NCBI GenBank assembly: GCA_963575745.1
Contig: CAUYUJ010019363.1
Span: 17,501 to 81,500 of the forward strand
Direction: 5' to 3'
DNA from: Prorocentrum cordatum
Lineage: Eukaryota; Sar; Dinophyceae; Prorocentrales; Prorocentraceae
DNA: 64,000 nt
In this document: piece after piece, positions 1 to 10,068 of the stretch
How the letters are laid out: every line of letters begins with the position of its first letter
How positions within the stretch are numbered: position 1 is the stretch's first letter
The notes under the pieces: generated by a model
Database searches by the model: none
What the model was told of the DNA's origin: nothing
What the model saw: only the letters and a program-made list of their open reading frames with translations
Made by a program: the position numbers and the translations under genes

Positions 1-330
1 AGCCCCCCAGGGATGGCGAGGTCTAATTTGAGTCTGCCGTGGGGTCACTGTGCTGGGCCCCCCAGCAGCCCTCGAAAGTGGCGACAGTTTTACAGATCGC
101 AGCCCCCCAGGGATGGCGAGGTCTAATTTGAGTCTGCGGTGGGTACCCACTGTGCTGGGCCCCTCAGCAGCCCTCGAAAGTGGCGACACTTTCACAGATC
201 GCAGCCCCCCAGGGATGGCGAGGTCTAATTTGAGTCTGCCGCGGGTACCCTCTGTGCTGGGCCCCCCAGCAGCCCTCGAAAGTGGCGACAGTTTCACAGA
301 TCGCAGCCCCCCAAAGGCAGGATGGCGAGG
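1..330. repeat. 100-102 bp minisatellite, three copies plus a partial
   Basis: The string agccccccagggatggcgag recurs at 1, 101 and 203, and a diverged start recurs at 305, so the period is 100-102 bp. Copies differ by a few substitutions and a 2-base length change. The array runs off the left edge of the window, so its full length is unknown. An open frame crosses it, but only because the unit lacks stops in one phase. I see no gene here. Confidence 0.9.
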
Positions 331-391
331 TCAAATGCAGGGGGGAAGAGAGGGATGGGAAGTAAGGAAGGTTCGCGCGAGCAGTGCTCTA

Positions 392-425
392 TTCAAAACG
401 AGAACCCAACGCAGAAGGGTTGGGA
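392..425 (-). repeat. Hairpin motif copy 1 (inverted orientation)
   Basis: Read on the minus strand, this is CCCAAC, a short loop, GTTGGG, then GGTTCTCGTTTTGAA. The same stem-loop followed by TCCTCGTTTTGAA occurs on the plus strand at 1027-1063 and 2517-2553. It is a small dispersed element of unknown origin. Confidence 0.6.
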
Positions 426-1026
426 ATAAGTTTACGACAAATAGTGCGACTGATCCCCATAATGCTTCTCCTTCTCGTTCCCTTTTCCCTCCCTCCCCGC
501 CTTGGAGGGGGGATGGCGGCACTCTCCTTGAAAAGCTCGGACAAATGCCCGCCGCCGCACAGCTCCTCCGAGACGACCTGCCACCGACCCGGGCGCCGAC
601 CCTGGACCCTTCGAAGTCCCCAGTCGGATCGACTGAAGCATAATCTTCCGGAGGTCTGCGTGGATTTCTTGGATCTGCGCTAGACCCATCTTCTTAGCGC
701 GCAGAGCGCACCAGGGGCGGCTCCGGCGGCGCCGCCAGGGGTGCCCAGCGCCGAGCCAAGAAATCCGCGCGGAGCTCCAAAAGCTCTGGTTTACGGTCAA
801 GAGAACTTTTCGGATAGCGCGTCGCAATGGCGGCACAGGCGGCACGCAATGCCTTGTACGCGGACAGCGCGTCGTTCCGCTACGCGGGGCGGCAGGCTGG
901 GAAAAGCTCGGGACGTTGAAGCTTGGGAAATGCGCACGTGGATAGCATGTCGCTCCAAGGCGTGGTGGGCCAGAACTGGCAGAGCGACACGCTAAGCAAA
1001 GAATTCTGACAATAGACGCACATGTT

Positions 1027-1063
1027 TCCCAACACTCCTGTGGTGTTGGGTCCTCGTTTTGAA
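1027..1063 (+). repeat. Hairpin motif copy 2
   Basis: CCCAACAC and GTGTTGGG form an 8-bp stem around a 7-base loop, followed by TCCTCGTTTTGAA. Sequence similarity to copy 3 continues past the hairpin into a pyrimidine-rich stretch containing GCCCCGCGT. About 426-1026, before this copy, holds no convincing gene. A minus-strand frame there has low-complexity content only. Confidence 0.65.
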
Positions 1064-1149
1064 AAAACAAATGCCCCGCGTTCCTCCTCTCCTCATTTCT
1101 CCTCTCCTCTACTCCCGCTCCTCCCTCCTCCCGTCCCCCCCTTCACTTT

Positions 1150-2335
1150 GGCACAATTCTAAACACGTGTTGTGGCCCCATAGGGAGCTCCACCGAAGGT
1201 CCCAGTAGCGCCGTCCGCATGCTGTTCCACCGACCAGCACAGCGTTTCGTGGCCCCAGAGGGAGTTCCACCGAAAGTCCCAGTGGCGCAGTCCGCATGCG
1301 GTTCCCGCACCCAGTACAGCGTTTCGTGGCCCCAGAGGGAGCTCCACCGAAGGTCGCAGTGGCGCAGTGCGGTTCCCCCGCCCAGTATCACGTTACGTGG
1401 CTCCAGAGGGAGCTCCACAAAGGTCCCACTGGCGCAATCCGCATGCAATTCCCCCACCGGGTACAACGTTTCGCGGCCCAATGAGGAGCTCCATCGAAGG
1501 TCCCGGTGGCGCAGTCCGCATGCGGTTCCCGCACCCAGTACAACGTCTCGTGAACCCAGAGGGAGCTTTACCAAAGGTCCCACTGGCGCAGTCCGCATGC
1601 GGTTCCCGCACCCAGTACAGCGTTTCGTGACCCCAGAGGGACTTCCACCGAAGGTCCCAGTGGCGCAGTCCGCATGCGGCTACCCCACCCAGTAAAGCGC
1701 TTCGTGGCCCCATTGGGAGCTCCACCGAGGGTCCCAGTGGCGCAGTCCGCATGCGGTTCCCCCGCCCAGTAAAGCGCTTCGTGGCCCCATTGGGAGCTCC
1801 ACCGAGGGTCCCAGTGGCGCAGTCCGCATGCGGTTCCCCCACCCAGTAAAGCGCTTCGTGCCCCCCTGAGGAGCTCCGCCGAAGGTCCCAGTGGCGCAGT
1901 CCGCATGCGGTTCCCCCACTCAGTACGACGCTTCGTGGCCCCGTAGGGACCTCCACCGAAGGTGGCAGTGGGTCAGTCCGCATGCGGTTCCCCCACCCAG
2001 TAAAGCGCTTCGTGGCCCCAGAGGGACTTCCACCGAAGGTCCCAGTGGCGCAGTCCGCATGAGGTTCCCCCACCCAGTAAAGCGTTTCGTGGCCCCATTG
2101 GGAGCTCTTCCGACGGTCCCAATGGTGCAATTCGCATGCAATTCTCCCGCCCAGTACAGCATTCCGTGACCACAGAGGGAGCTCAACCGAAAGTCCCAGT
2201 GGCGCAGTCGGCATGCGGTTCCCCCGCCCAGTGCAGCGTCTCGTGGTTCGTGGCCCCATGGGGAACTCCACCGAAGGTCCCAGTGGCGCAGTTCGCATGC
2301 GGTTTCCCCGCCCAGTACAGCGTTTCGTGGTTGGG
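1150..2335. repeat. 77-bp minisatellite, about 15 copies
   Basis: The block cgcagtccgcatgcggttcc recurs roughly every 77 bp, for example near 1289, 1511, 1590, 1667, 1743, 1819, 1896, 1974, 2051 and 2289. Each unit also contains cgtggccccannnggagctccaccgaagg. Long frames crossing it on both strands are an effect of the repeat length. The same core is shared with the ~90-bp array at 12.8 and 29.6 kb. Confidence 0.95.
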
Positions 2336-2516
2336 TTCTTCTCCAAACAATTGTTGTTCGGGGATCGTGTTGTTTTTTTTTCGTGCGCGCGCCGCAAGCT
2401 TGCCAGGGCTGCCAGCTCGCATCCTCGGCGCACCTTGTCCGTGGAGACGAAGGCGAGCCTCTGCGCCTCCAAGTGCTTGCCGAGTGAAGCCAACAACAAG
2501 CTCGAGGATCTTTTCT

Positions 2517-2553
2517 TCCCAACCATCCTGTGGTGTTGGGTCCTCGTTTTGAA
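2517..2553 (+). repeat. Hairpin motif copy 3
   Basis: A 6-bp CCCAAC/GTTGGG stem is followed by TCCTCGTTTTGAA. This copy lies about 390 bases upstream of the first ATG of the zinc-finger ORF1 at 2945, so it may belong to the 5' region of LINE-A. That placement is inferred from position only. Confidence 0.6.
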
Positions 2554-2944
2554 GAGACAGCGCCCCGCGTCCATCCTCCTCGTTCCTTCCTCCTCCCCCT
2601 CCTCCTCCTCCTCCCTCCTCCCCTCCCTGCCAAGCCGCCGCCCCGGTTCGAGAGGTTTGGGTGCCGTACCAGGTACGGCGACCTCTCCCGGGGCGGCAGC
2701 CACGCGCGCTGGCCCGCGCCCCAGTCCCGCGCGATCCGCGCCTGGGCGGCCTGCGGCTGGCCGCGCCCGCTCGCGCAGCCCCCCGCCTGGCACGCCTGCT
2801 GGGCCCGCTGGCGGCGCTGGACCCCCCAGGCGCGGGCGCGCCGAGCCCGCGTGGCATCGCCGTGCGCGCCTGAGACGAGCACAGTCGCGCACGCTGCTGC
2901 GTGTCGCGGCCGCCGCACGCCTCCTTGCCGCCCACCACAGTGCC

Positions 2945-4615
2945 ATGGGCAAGGGAGGCAACGGCAAGGGCCGCACGGGCGCGACGGGCGGCACCGCCCC
3001 GCCGCCGTGGCAAGGTGCGCCGCCGCCCCCACCGCCAGGCTGGTGGTGCGACGACTGTGGCAGCTTCAACGGGCCACAGGAGAGGCTCTGCAAGTGCTGC
3101 TACCCAGGCCCTACGGGCCCAGTCGGAGGAGGAGGGCATGGTGGCCCACCACAGCAGCGACAGCAGCAACAGCAGCCGCAGCAGCAGCAGGAGCAGCACC
3201 CCCGTCGACGAGGCTCGACATCCCCAGGGACGCCAGCCCGCCGACGCTCCGTCTCCCGCCGCCGCAGACGCGAGCGCGAGAGGCGTGAGGAGCGGCCACG
3301 GTCGGGCTCACGCGTAGGCTTCGCGGATGAGCCCGAACCCGACCCCGACGGCCACGGCGTCTCGGACGCCGACGAAGAGGTGCGCAGCCCAGCGCTCGGG
3401 ATCCTCCCCGCGCTGCCGCAGGAGGCGAGGCAGCACCCAGCATGGGTTGACCCGCCCAGTGATGAGCGCGCCTTGGCGGCGCACAGGAAGACGCTACGAC
3501 AGATTGCTGCTGCGACAGGGAAGCGCCTGCAAGCTTCCATCGACCTCGGAGCCTCCGAGGAGATCTTGACAAGCCAGAAGCTGGAGTACAGTGTCCAGCT
3601 ATGCATGGTTACCACGGCCCGCGCGCCAGGTGAGCGCTGTGACCGACAGCGGGCCTTCGTCGCCAAGGCCCTGAGCAAGCTCGAGCGTGCCCGCGAGGCC
3701 GTCGACAAGGCGCAGGCACGCCTGCAGGGGGCCGGCGCGAAGTGCACGCAGCGCGAGAAGGAGCATGGCAGGGCCAAGATGCTGCTGGACCAGCTCGAGG
3801 CGATGCAGCCCATCCCTGCAGCTGGTGGCGCAGCTGAAGACGTGGACATGGGCGCGGACGCGGAGGGCACGCGGACGCCAGAGGCTGGAGGCGCGGCGCC
3901 TCAGACGCCTCAAAGCACTCCCGCGCAGCTGGCGGCCATCGCGGAGCTCCAGAGCGGCCAGGCGACGCTCGCGGCCCAGCTCAGCAGCTCGACGGCAATG
4001 CTGACGACGCTGCAGACGGCGATGGCTGCAGCAAGGACCCCAGCGGCCGCCGCCGAGGTCCCCGCCCCACCTGAAGGCAGCGGCCCGCAGGTCAGGCCCT
4101 TCGCTGGCCAGCCTCAGCGCCTGGGCCGCACGCCGACGGCAGAGGAGCTCGCAGCCGCCGCACCCGCCGCCGCGGCCGCGGTAGCGAGCCCAGTTGACGG
4201 AGCAGCAGACCCTGCAGCTGCCGCTGGCCCCGCTCCGCCCGCGCCTGCGGCTTCTGACGGCGCACCTGCGGCGCCTACAGGGACCGACGGCGAGGACCTC
4301 GCTGCCGTGCGCGCTCGTGCTGCCACGGCACGCCGCGCCAAGCGCGAGCAGGAGTGTGCAAGGCGCCCGCCAGGCCAGCCGCTGCTCGTGGACGCCATGG
4401 CCAGGCAGCAGCAGCTTGGCGGGCATCGGGGCCGCGGCAGCATGGCGGCCCCAGCTGGACGTGCTGACGTCGCGGCGGAGTTCGGCGACCACGAGACGGA
4501 GGCGGCTGCAAGGCGGACGCGGCACAGCCGCGATCGCAGCCCCCGCAGGCCCGTCGGCTTCGAGATGGTTGGCGGTGCTGGTGCAGAATCGACGGGAGAG
4601 TCGACGCTGGGGTGA
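2945..4615 (+). CDS. LINE-A ORF1-like protein with RanBP2-type zinc finger
   Basis: 556 residues from the ATG in gccATGggc at 2945. The frame is open further upstream, but only through low-complexity DNA. After a Gly/Pro-rich start there is a RanBP2-type zinc finger near residues 34-56: WWCDDCG, an FNGPQE turn, then CKCC. Next come Gln- and Arg/Ser-rich stretches, a charged helical segment probably forming a coiled coil (around residues 225-300), and a long Ala/Pro-rich tail. Zinc finger plus coiled coil suggests a nucleic-acid-binding ORF1 of a non-LTR retrotransposon. Its position just upstream of LINE-A ORF2 supports this, but the link is inferred. It could instead be a separate element fragment. 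The stop overlaps the next ATG as TGATG. Confidence 0.6.
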   Translation: MGKGGNGKGRTGATGGTAPPPWQGAPPPPPPGWWCDDCGSFNGPQERLCKCCYPGPTGPVGGGGHGGPPQQRQQQQQPQQQQEQHPRRRGSTSPGTPARRRSVSRRRRRERERREERPRSGSRVGFADEPEPDPDGHGVSDADEEVRSPALGILPALPQEARQHPAWVDPPSDERALAAHRKTLRQIAAATGKRLQASIDLGASEEILTSQKLEYSVQLCMVTTARAPGERCDRQRAFVAKALSKLERAREAVDKAQARLQGAGAKCTQREKEHGRAKMLLDQLEAMQPIPAAGGAAEDVDMGADAEGTRTPEAGGAAPQTPQSTPAQLAAIAELQSGQATLAAQLSSSTAMLTTLQTAMAAARTPAAAAEVPAPPEGSGPQVRPFAGQPQRLGRTPTAEELAAAAPAAAAAVASPVDGAADPAAAAGPAPPAPAASDGAPAAPTGTDGEDLAAVRARAATARRAKREQECARRPPGQPLLVDAMARQQQLGGHRGRGSMAAPAGRADVAAEFGDHETEAAARRTRHSRDRSPRRPVGFEMVGGAGAESTGESTLG

Positions 4616-4791
4616 TGCAGCAGGACAGGCGAGCTGCTGGGGGTGAGATGCCTGAGCCATCTCATAGCTCGCCTGTGGCTGCCAGCGCAGCCGATGTCGC
4701 GTCAGAGCCCACCGATCGGATGGAGTCCGATTCGCCTCCCCCCCTCGCTCCAGGCCGCCTTGCCCCATCCCCGATTGTGAGTCTATTGTAA
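4615..4791 (+). CDS. Short 58-residue ORF overlapping the ORF1 stop
   Basis: The ATG at 4615 shares its A with the ORF1 stop in the string TGATG, an arrangement used for termination-reinitiation in some non-LTR retrotransposons. The peptide is Pro/Ser-rich with no recognised domain and ends in TAA at 4789. It may be a remnant of the start of ORF2 after a frameshift, since the RNase H frame opens about 125 bases later. A real product is uncertain. Confidence 0.3.
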   Translation: MQQDRRAAGGEMPEPSHSSPVAASAADVASEPTDRMESDSPPPLAPGRLAPSPIVSLL

Positions 4792-4915
4792 GAGGCCTGC
4801 GTCAGCCCTGGCCCTGTGCTCACACTCTCACGCCAGTCTTCCACGGGCCTCAGCAGTCGCCCGACTCCTGCTTTTTCTCCCCCTACCTTCATACCAGCAC
4901 ACGTTCCTTTTTTGA

Positions 4916-7864
4916 ATCCCACGGAGGTACCCTTCCCCCCCCCCCGAGGATGAGGTTATCAGGTATGAGGTACATACGGACGGATATGGTGGATCTCGGG
5001 TGCAAGTACTGGGTGGACCACCATCATGGGCTTGGTGTGTGTACTCAGTTACTGCCACACAACAGTACACATGTGAAGGTTACCTATGTGGTGTTGACCC
5101 CTCTCTCCTCGACTTGCCAAGTGCTTCAGGTGCTGCTGAATTTCAAGCTGCCCTATGGCTAGTGCTATGGATGTTGCAGGCTCCTAGCAGATTCAGGTCC
5201 AGGCCCCTGGAAGTTTTCACGGACACTAGCCTTGTAATCAGGTCGGCCGAAGGCGGAACACACTACTCATTTTGTGGGGACTATCCTGGGATGTTCGATG
5301 GGGCGCTGAAGCTTCTCCGCTGTTTTACCACGGTGCGTTGGAAACACGTCTTGGGGCACAATGCCGATCCACGGAACGAGCTTGCAGATACCATTGCACG
5401 ATTAGCCTACATGGGCCTTGCACCGACTGCGCCCGACGACTTTCAACCGTGGTCTGCGCTAGGCGCCGCCGCCGTTGCTGCTGTGCCCTGGCTGTGGATG
5501 TTAGTTATTTCCAACGACAGCGAGGGTCATGGGGTATACCCGAAAGTTGGCATGAGCGAAATGCCCAGCATATGTCCACCTCTTCTAGATCCCCGTCGTG
5601 CTTTCTCGCCGCATGCAGGACTCAGCTCGGGAAGTGAAGACGCGGCCCATTCGCCTTCCAGTTCAGGTCTTTATGCATTTGCCAGGTTTGCTGTGGCCAA
5701 TGTTCTTACATTACGGCCCAGGAGGAAAGCTGCACGGAAAGGAGGCAGGATGCGGATACGATGTCGGTACCAGGACGCAGCAGGACTAGACACCCCAGGG
5801 CGCATGCTATCTTTGGCGTGCTTGTTTGATGCTCGTCAGTTTCTCTTTATCGGCACGCTTGAGACTAGGATACGTCGCAATGGATGGGCGCCTGCTGCAC
5901 AGTATCTTGTGCTCACCGCCGCCGCCGAACAGAAGGGTGCAGGTGGGGTAGCTTTGTGGGCGCGCACAAGTATTCAGTACTTGCGTGGGTGTACGCTAGC
6001 TCGCCGCCATCTCCGTGTTCTCAGCTTTGCCTCTCACCATCTTCTTGTTGCTGTGCGTGCACCACATTTGTGTGTCGATATCTTGGTCGGGCATGCTCCG
6101 CACTCCAGACGTGACAGCGTCGAGGTTGAAGAGTGGTGGGTAAGTATCGAACGCATCCTGCGCCAGCGCCCGCATCCCGCACCCCTGTACTGTTTGTTGG
6201 ATGTTAATGCTATTCTGGGCTCTCGGGTCTCGGAGCATGTTGGCGACGTTGCTGCCGAAAACGAGAACCACACTGGGGCGCGTTTCCATAAGTTTCTGCA
6301 AACCACGGGACAAACTGCCCAATCCACGATGCTACCTTCGGCTTCTGGGGTCCATGGTACCTGGCTTCCCCCTGGGGCTCAAGGGACTGACCCACGGCAT
6401 CGCATTGATTACATCACTGTGCTATGCGGACAGCTATCGTGCGTTACACGACAGTCAGTGGAAGTGGATCTTGATCCCTCTCTGCGTAGTGATGATCATT
6501 TTGTGGCGTCGGCAGATGTGCATGTGTCCCCATCTCTGCCATGCCAGCACGCGCACACATGGTCCCGTTTACGAGTGGACGAAGCGAAGTACAATGATCC
6601 AGAGTGTTGTGCCGCATTCGTGCGTGAGCTTGAGTCAGTGCCTCAGCCCGCCCACCAAACCCACCCGGACGACCATGCCGATCACTTGAACCAGCACATT
6701 TTGCGTGCGGCCCAGGTTGCCTTCCCGCCCAGTGTCTCGGACAGTGGCCGACAGGCCAAACATGGCTGGATATCCAAAGGATCCCTGGACCTCATGGACC
6801 TTAGAACTCAAGGACGTGCGGCCCTACGGGCCCTACGGTCACAACTGCCCCGCCTACTGCTCACGTGCGTGTTCACTGCTTGGGCCACCGACGGTGCTGA
6901 GAGTGGCACTTGGTTTTGCCATCGGACTTTGAATTGGCGCCATTCATGGCGCGAGAGCCCGCCCCACTACCCACTACTGTGTATATGCCGAATTATCGCG
7001 AAGGCTACCGACACGGTCATGGACTGCGCTGCCCCGTTTACCCTGCCCCTACGCAGTCCAACAGCCAAGTATACCTACCCACCTTTCAACCAAGACCACT
7101 TAGTGGGCCTCAGATACTTACCCCGCCTACCTACCACCGCCGAACTACTATTCCCACCGTCAGGACACTGGTTTCAACTGGGAGCCATACTAGAGTTTTG
7201 CCAAGGGTGGATGGGCTTTTACTGGGCCGCCAGCTACATATTTTTGCGTGCTGCCACGTACGTAATTCAACAATCCACGGGAATCGATTCCGCCTGGCAT
7301 TGTGCTGCCATTGCCAAGGGAGTCAAAAGCGCCTGGGACCGACGGCAGTTTGCCGAAGCTTATTCGGCTTTACGACGTATCGGGGCAGGGTCCAAAAGGC
7401 GCAAGATTGATCGTGTTCTCCCAGCCCTACGCGACATCACGGGACAGCCTCTTGTGTCGGAGCGAGCAGTTGCCCAGCGATGGCAACAGCACTTTGCCAG
7501 CCTCGAGCTCGGGGCCACCTTCTCTATGGATGATATCCCCCATATAGCCGGGCATTTCGGACGTGCACCGTATGAAGGCACGCCGACCGATGCCCCAGTC
7601 TCGCTGGCCACAATCCCGACGCTTTCCGATTTTCAGTGGTCTTGCCGACAGGCCCGTCGTTCGGCCCCAGGTTGTGACGGGATCCCAGGAGGCCTGGTGC
7701 GAGCGTGCCCTGCTGCCGTCGCTACTTACTACTACCCACTCCAACTCCAGTTCTCCCTTACACTAGTGGAGCCTATCCAGTGGAAGGGGTGGATTTTACA
7801 GGGGTCTCATCAAGTCTGGTCAAGCGGACCCGACACAATGCCTCAGCTCCAGGTCTATTCTTGA
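4916..7864 (+). CDS. LINE-A ORF2 part 1: RNase H, endonuclease, start of RT
   Basis: The frame is open from 4916 after a TGA. The first start-like codon is GTG at 5000, but the RNase H fold begins earlier, so the true start is upstream or lost. RNase H: Asp in HTDG (4979), Glu in AEFQ (5138), Asp in FTDT (5222), then HNADPRNELAD with Asp at 5387. EEP endonuclease follows: GTLETR (~5860), VGHAPH (~6090), LLDVNAILG (~6200), RIDYI (~6400) and a final SDDH (~6490). RT opens with APGCDGIPG (~7665). RNase H lies ahead of the endonuclease, whereas in most LINEs it follows RT. At 7784-7789 a one-base shift in AAGGGG moves the coding frame to the next segment. Confidence 0.8.
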   Translation: MPRRYPSPPPEDEVIRYEVHTDGYGGSRVQVLGGPPSWAWCVYSVTATQQYTCEGYLCGVDPSLLDLPSASGAAEFQAALWLVLWMLQAPSRFRSRPLEVFTDTSLVIRSAEGGTHYSFCGDYPGMFDGALKLLRCFTTVRWKHVLGHNADPRNELADTIARLAYMGLAPTAPDDFQPWSALGAAAVAAVPWLWMLVISNDSEGHGVYPKVGMSEMPSICPPLLDPRRAFSPHAGLSSGSEDAAHSPSSSGLYAFARFAVANVLTLRPRRKAARKGGRMRIRCRYQDAAGLDTPGRMLSLACLFDARQFLFIGTLETRIRRNGWAPAAQYLVLTAAAEQKGAGGVALWARTSIQYLRGCTLARRHLRVLSFASHHLLVAVRAPHLCVDILVGHAPHSRRDSVEVEEWWVSIERILRQRPHPAPLYCLLDVNAILGSRVSEHVGDVAAENENHTGARFHKFLQTTGQTAQSTMLPSASGVHGTWLPPGAQGTDPRHRIDYITVLCGQLSCVTRQSVEVDLDPSLRSDDHFVASADVHVSPSLPCQHAHTWSRLRVDEAKYNDPECCAAFVRELESVPQPAHQTHPDDHADHLNQHILRAAQVAFPPSVSDSGRQAKHGWISKGSLDLMDLRTQGRAALRALRSQLPRLLLTCVFTAWATDGAESGTWFCHRTLNWRHSWRESPPHYPLLCICRIIAKATDTVMDCAAPFTLPLRSPTAKYTYPPFNQDHLVGLRYLPRLPTTAELLFPPSGHWFQLGAILEFCQGWMGFYWAASYIFLRAATYVIQQSTGIDSAWHCAAIAKGVKSAWDRRQFAEAYSALRRIGAGSKRRKIDRVLPALRDITGQPLVSERAVAQRWQQHFASLELGATFSMDDIPHIAGHFGRAPYEGTPTDAPVSLATIPTLSDFQWSCRQARRSAPGCDGIPGGLVRACPAAVATYYYPLQLQFSLTLVEPIQWKGWILQGSHQVWSSGPDTMPQLQVYS

Positions 7865-8357
7865 CTCGTCCGAGATAGGAAAGGCGTCTCGGAGGCGCAT
7901 ACGGAAACAACTACTTCCCTTCCTGGCCCAGGAAGCAAGCGAAACCCACTTCGGGGGCCTCCCAGGCCGCGGCACCGCCCACGCATCCCTCATACTACGT
8001 ACTGCACAGGCTCTAGCACGACGGCAGAACACGAGTTTTGGAGCCCTGTTTCTGGACGTGGCACAAGCTTTTTATCGGGCCATTCGAGAGCTCGTTATAC
8101 GTGCATGCCACGAGACCGAGCTCGATGACGATGCAGTTGCGACGTTGGTGCGAGCCACCGGACTACCGCCCTCTGTGATGCCTCAGCTTGCCCAGAGACT
8201 CAGCGAGCGGCCCGCGGCCCTCAACAGCTCGGATGTCGACCGACATGTGGTGGCCCAAGTGGGCCAATGCTACCAGGCCCCTTTGGTTTGTCTGCGAAGG
8301 GTCCGATCAAGTATCGTTCCCACAGAGATCCTTCTTTCCTGGGCAACCCCTAGCTGA
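7785..8357 (+). CDS. LINE-A ORF2 part 2: RT palm, motif A region
   Basis: This frame continues the RT directly after the shift at ~7785. It reads RGGFYRGLIKSG, then GGLPGRGTAHASL, then ALFLDVAQAFYRAIRE, in which the Asp of LFLDV is the motif A catalytic residue. This pattern is typical of RTs in dinoflagellate LINEs. The frame is useful up to about 8284 (CYQAP), after which a second one-base shift in CCCCTTTGG moves the RT to the frame of the next entry. The ATG-like start at 8058 is internal. Confidence 0.7.
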   Translation, partial: RGGFYRGLIKSGQADPTQCLSSRSILDSSEIGKASRRRIRKQLLPFLAQEASETHFGGLPGRGTAHASLILRTAQALARRQNTSFGALFLDVAQAFYRAIRELVIRACHETELDDDAVATLVRATGLPPSVMPQLAQRLSERPAALNSSDVDRHVVAQVGQCYQAPLVCLRRVRSSIVPTEILLSWATPS

Positions 8358-9894
8358 CGTTCTATTCGAGCTACAAGTGGCCGACTGCATGAAGGACGTC
8401 CGCACCCAGCTTACCGATCAAGGATATGCCCACCTTCTCCCACCACCAGCAGGCAGGTCGCTGGCAGCATTACTGCCTGCCGACCCGACTGAACGACCCC
8501 AACCCGCTCTACCACTACTCGATATTTCATATGCAGATGATGGAGCCGTCATCCTAATCATGCCTGCGAGCCAGCTGTATGATGGACTTAGCCGAGTACT
8601 TGTATGTGTTTCCGAGGCGTTTGCCACCCGAGGACACAAACTCAACCTGGGACCATCCAAAACGGCGGCTTTGATTTCGTGGCGCGGACCCGGATCAAAA
8701 AAGGCTAGGCATGCTGCGTGGCATGAATGTGGAGGACACATTGTTGGCGTCTCGGATCTTCTGGGACGGATTCAGGCACCCATCGTACACATCTATATCC
8801 ATCTGGGATCGGTGTTCGATGCGGGAGGTGTCATGACTCCAGAAATACGTTATCGGTCGTCGTCGCCGGTCGCCTCTCTGCAAGTGCTACGACGACGGGT
8901 GTTTGCCACCGATGACTTGGATGTGCGAGACCGCCTTATTCTAGCAGACAGTCTCGTCATGTCCAGTCGACTGTACAATGCAAGGGCTGGGCCCTCCCTC
9001 ACCCGTGCTGGAGCACATCTCATACACGTCGAGGTCATGAAGGTGTATCGAGCAGCCGCCCGTGTCAGCTATCGCGAGGACAGTTCGCAGGTCTCTGATC
9101 AGTTGGTCGTGGCACGTTTGCGTCGACCCTCTCCAGCCATGATCCTACGGGCCGCCAGACTTCGGCTACTTGGGTCCTTGGTCCATACAGGTCCCTCGGT
9201 CGTTTTCGGGCTTGTTGCGGCCGAGTGGCACGCAGCCACCGCTACGAACACACAAAATCGGACTATCCTGGGACTTTGGTATGATGATCTCGGATGGCTA
9301 CAACAGGCGCTCCCCGCCCTGGGTGATTTACCTCTCCCAGCCGACGGCTTTGCCGCATGGGAATCTCGTCTTCGCCGCAGTCAGTCAGCATGGAAGCGCA
9401 TTATTCAGGCTGGATTACATGCACACGCGCAGCATGCAGCACGTGTGACGTTGGCGCAACATGTCGAACACCAGTTCTCTGCCGTTGTGAAGCCAGTCGG
9501 AGTGCCCGGCCGAATCTACACTAACGAGCGCGGGCTCATCGTGGATCCCCCACCCCCTGCCGCACATCCCACGCATATATGTCTGTGGTGCAGCACACAG
9601 TACTCACGCCATCGAGCCCTTCGGACACATATCGCGCGCGCACATCGACAGCTATCAACACTCGCAAAGGGATGCGCATGCCCCAGCGGCACATGCACTA
9701 CGTGCCTCACTACGTTCTACTTTATCAGTGGGATCACCACGGCGTGTACTTGTGTGTTTGCTACAGACCGACAACCCAGCCCACCACCTGCAACCACAAC
9801 CCATCCCCCAACCACCCGGCACTACCGCCCAAGTACGTATACCCCGACGGCACGTGGTCGCGCCCACTACCAAGGCGTCTTGCCCACTAACTGA
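8188..9894 (+). CDS. LINE-A ORF2 part 3: RT motif C, thumb and C2H2-like finger
   Basis: Useful sequence starts at about 8287 with WFVCEGSDQ and SFFPGQPLADVLFE. The catalytic motif is DISYADDGAV near 8520-8550. After the thumb region the C-terminus has CLWC, an RALRTHIARAH helix (~9580-9640) forming a C2H2-type finger, then a Cys-rich tail. The stop is TGA at 9892. The first 100 bases of this frame (8188-8286) are probably out of phase with the protein. The two RT shifts, at G4 and C4T3, could be decay or homopolymer assembly errors. Confidence 0.75.
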   Translation: MPRDSASGPRPSTARMSTDMWWPKWANATRPLWFVCEGSDQVSFPQRSFFPGQPLADVLFELQVADCMKDVRTQLTDQGYAHLLPPPAGRSLAALLPADPTERPQPALPLLDISYADDGAVILIMPASQLYDGLSRVLVCVSEAFATRGHKLNLGPSKTAALISWRGPGSKKARHAAWHECGGHIVGVSDLLGRIQAPIVHIYIHLGSVFDAGGVMTPEIRYRSSSPVASLQVLRRRVFATDDLDVRDRLILADSLVMSSRLYNARAGPSLTRAGAHLIHVEVMKVYRAAARVSYREDSSQVSDQLVVARLRRPSPAMILRAARLRLLGSLVHTGPSVVFGLVAAEWHAATATNTQNRTILGLWYDDLGWLQQALPALGDLPLPADGFAAWESRLRRSQSAWKRIIQAGLHAHAQHAARVTLAQHVEHQFSAVVKPVGVPGRIYTNERGLIVDPPPPAAHPTHICLWCSTQYSRHRALRTHIARAHRQLSTLAKGCACPSGTCTTCLTTFYFISGITTACTCVFATDRQPSPPPATTTHPPTTRHYRPSTYTPTARGRAHYQGVLPTN

Positions 9895-10068
9895 GGAGGC
9901 CACCAACCACCTTCACCTGTCACAACAGGACGCACGCATGGCCATACTGGAGGCTGACCCCTATCTTACCGACGATGACCGAGCAGCCTTCATACCACCA
10001 CCAGTGCCTCTGCCAGGACTAGATGACGTGGATGCCGAGCCCTACCCACAGAACGCTACCCAACCCGC

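Noticed and set aside
432-1070. 212-residue minus-strand frame
   Set aside because: Arg/Pro/Ser-rich low-complexity translation of GC-rich DNA with no domain. It overlaps the hairpin repeats.
1393-3093. 566-residue minus-strand frame across the 77-bp minisatellite
   Set aside because: It exists because the repeat lacks stops in one phase. Composition is repetitive, and it overlaps the better-supported plus-strand ORF1.
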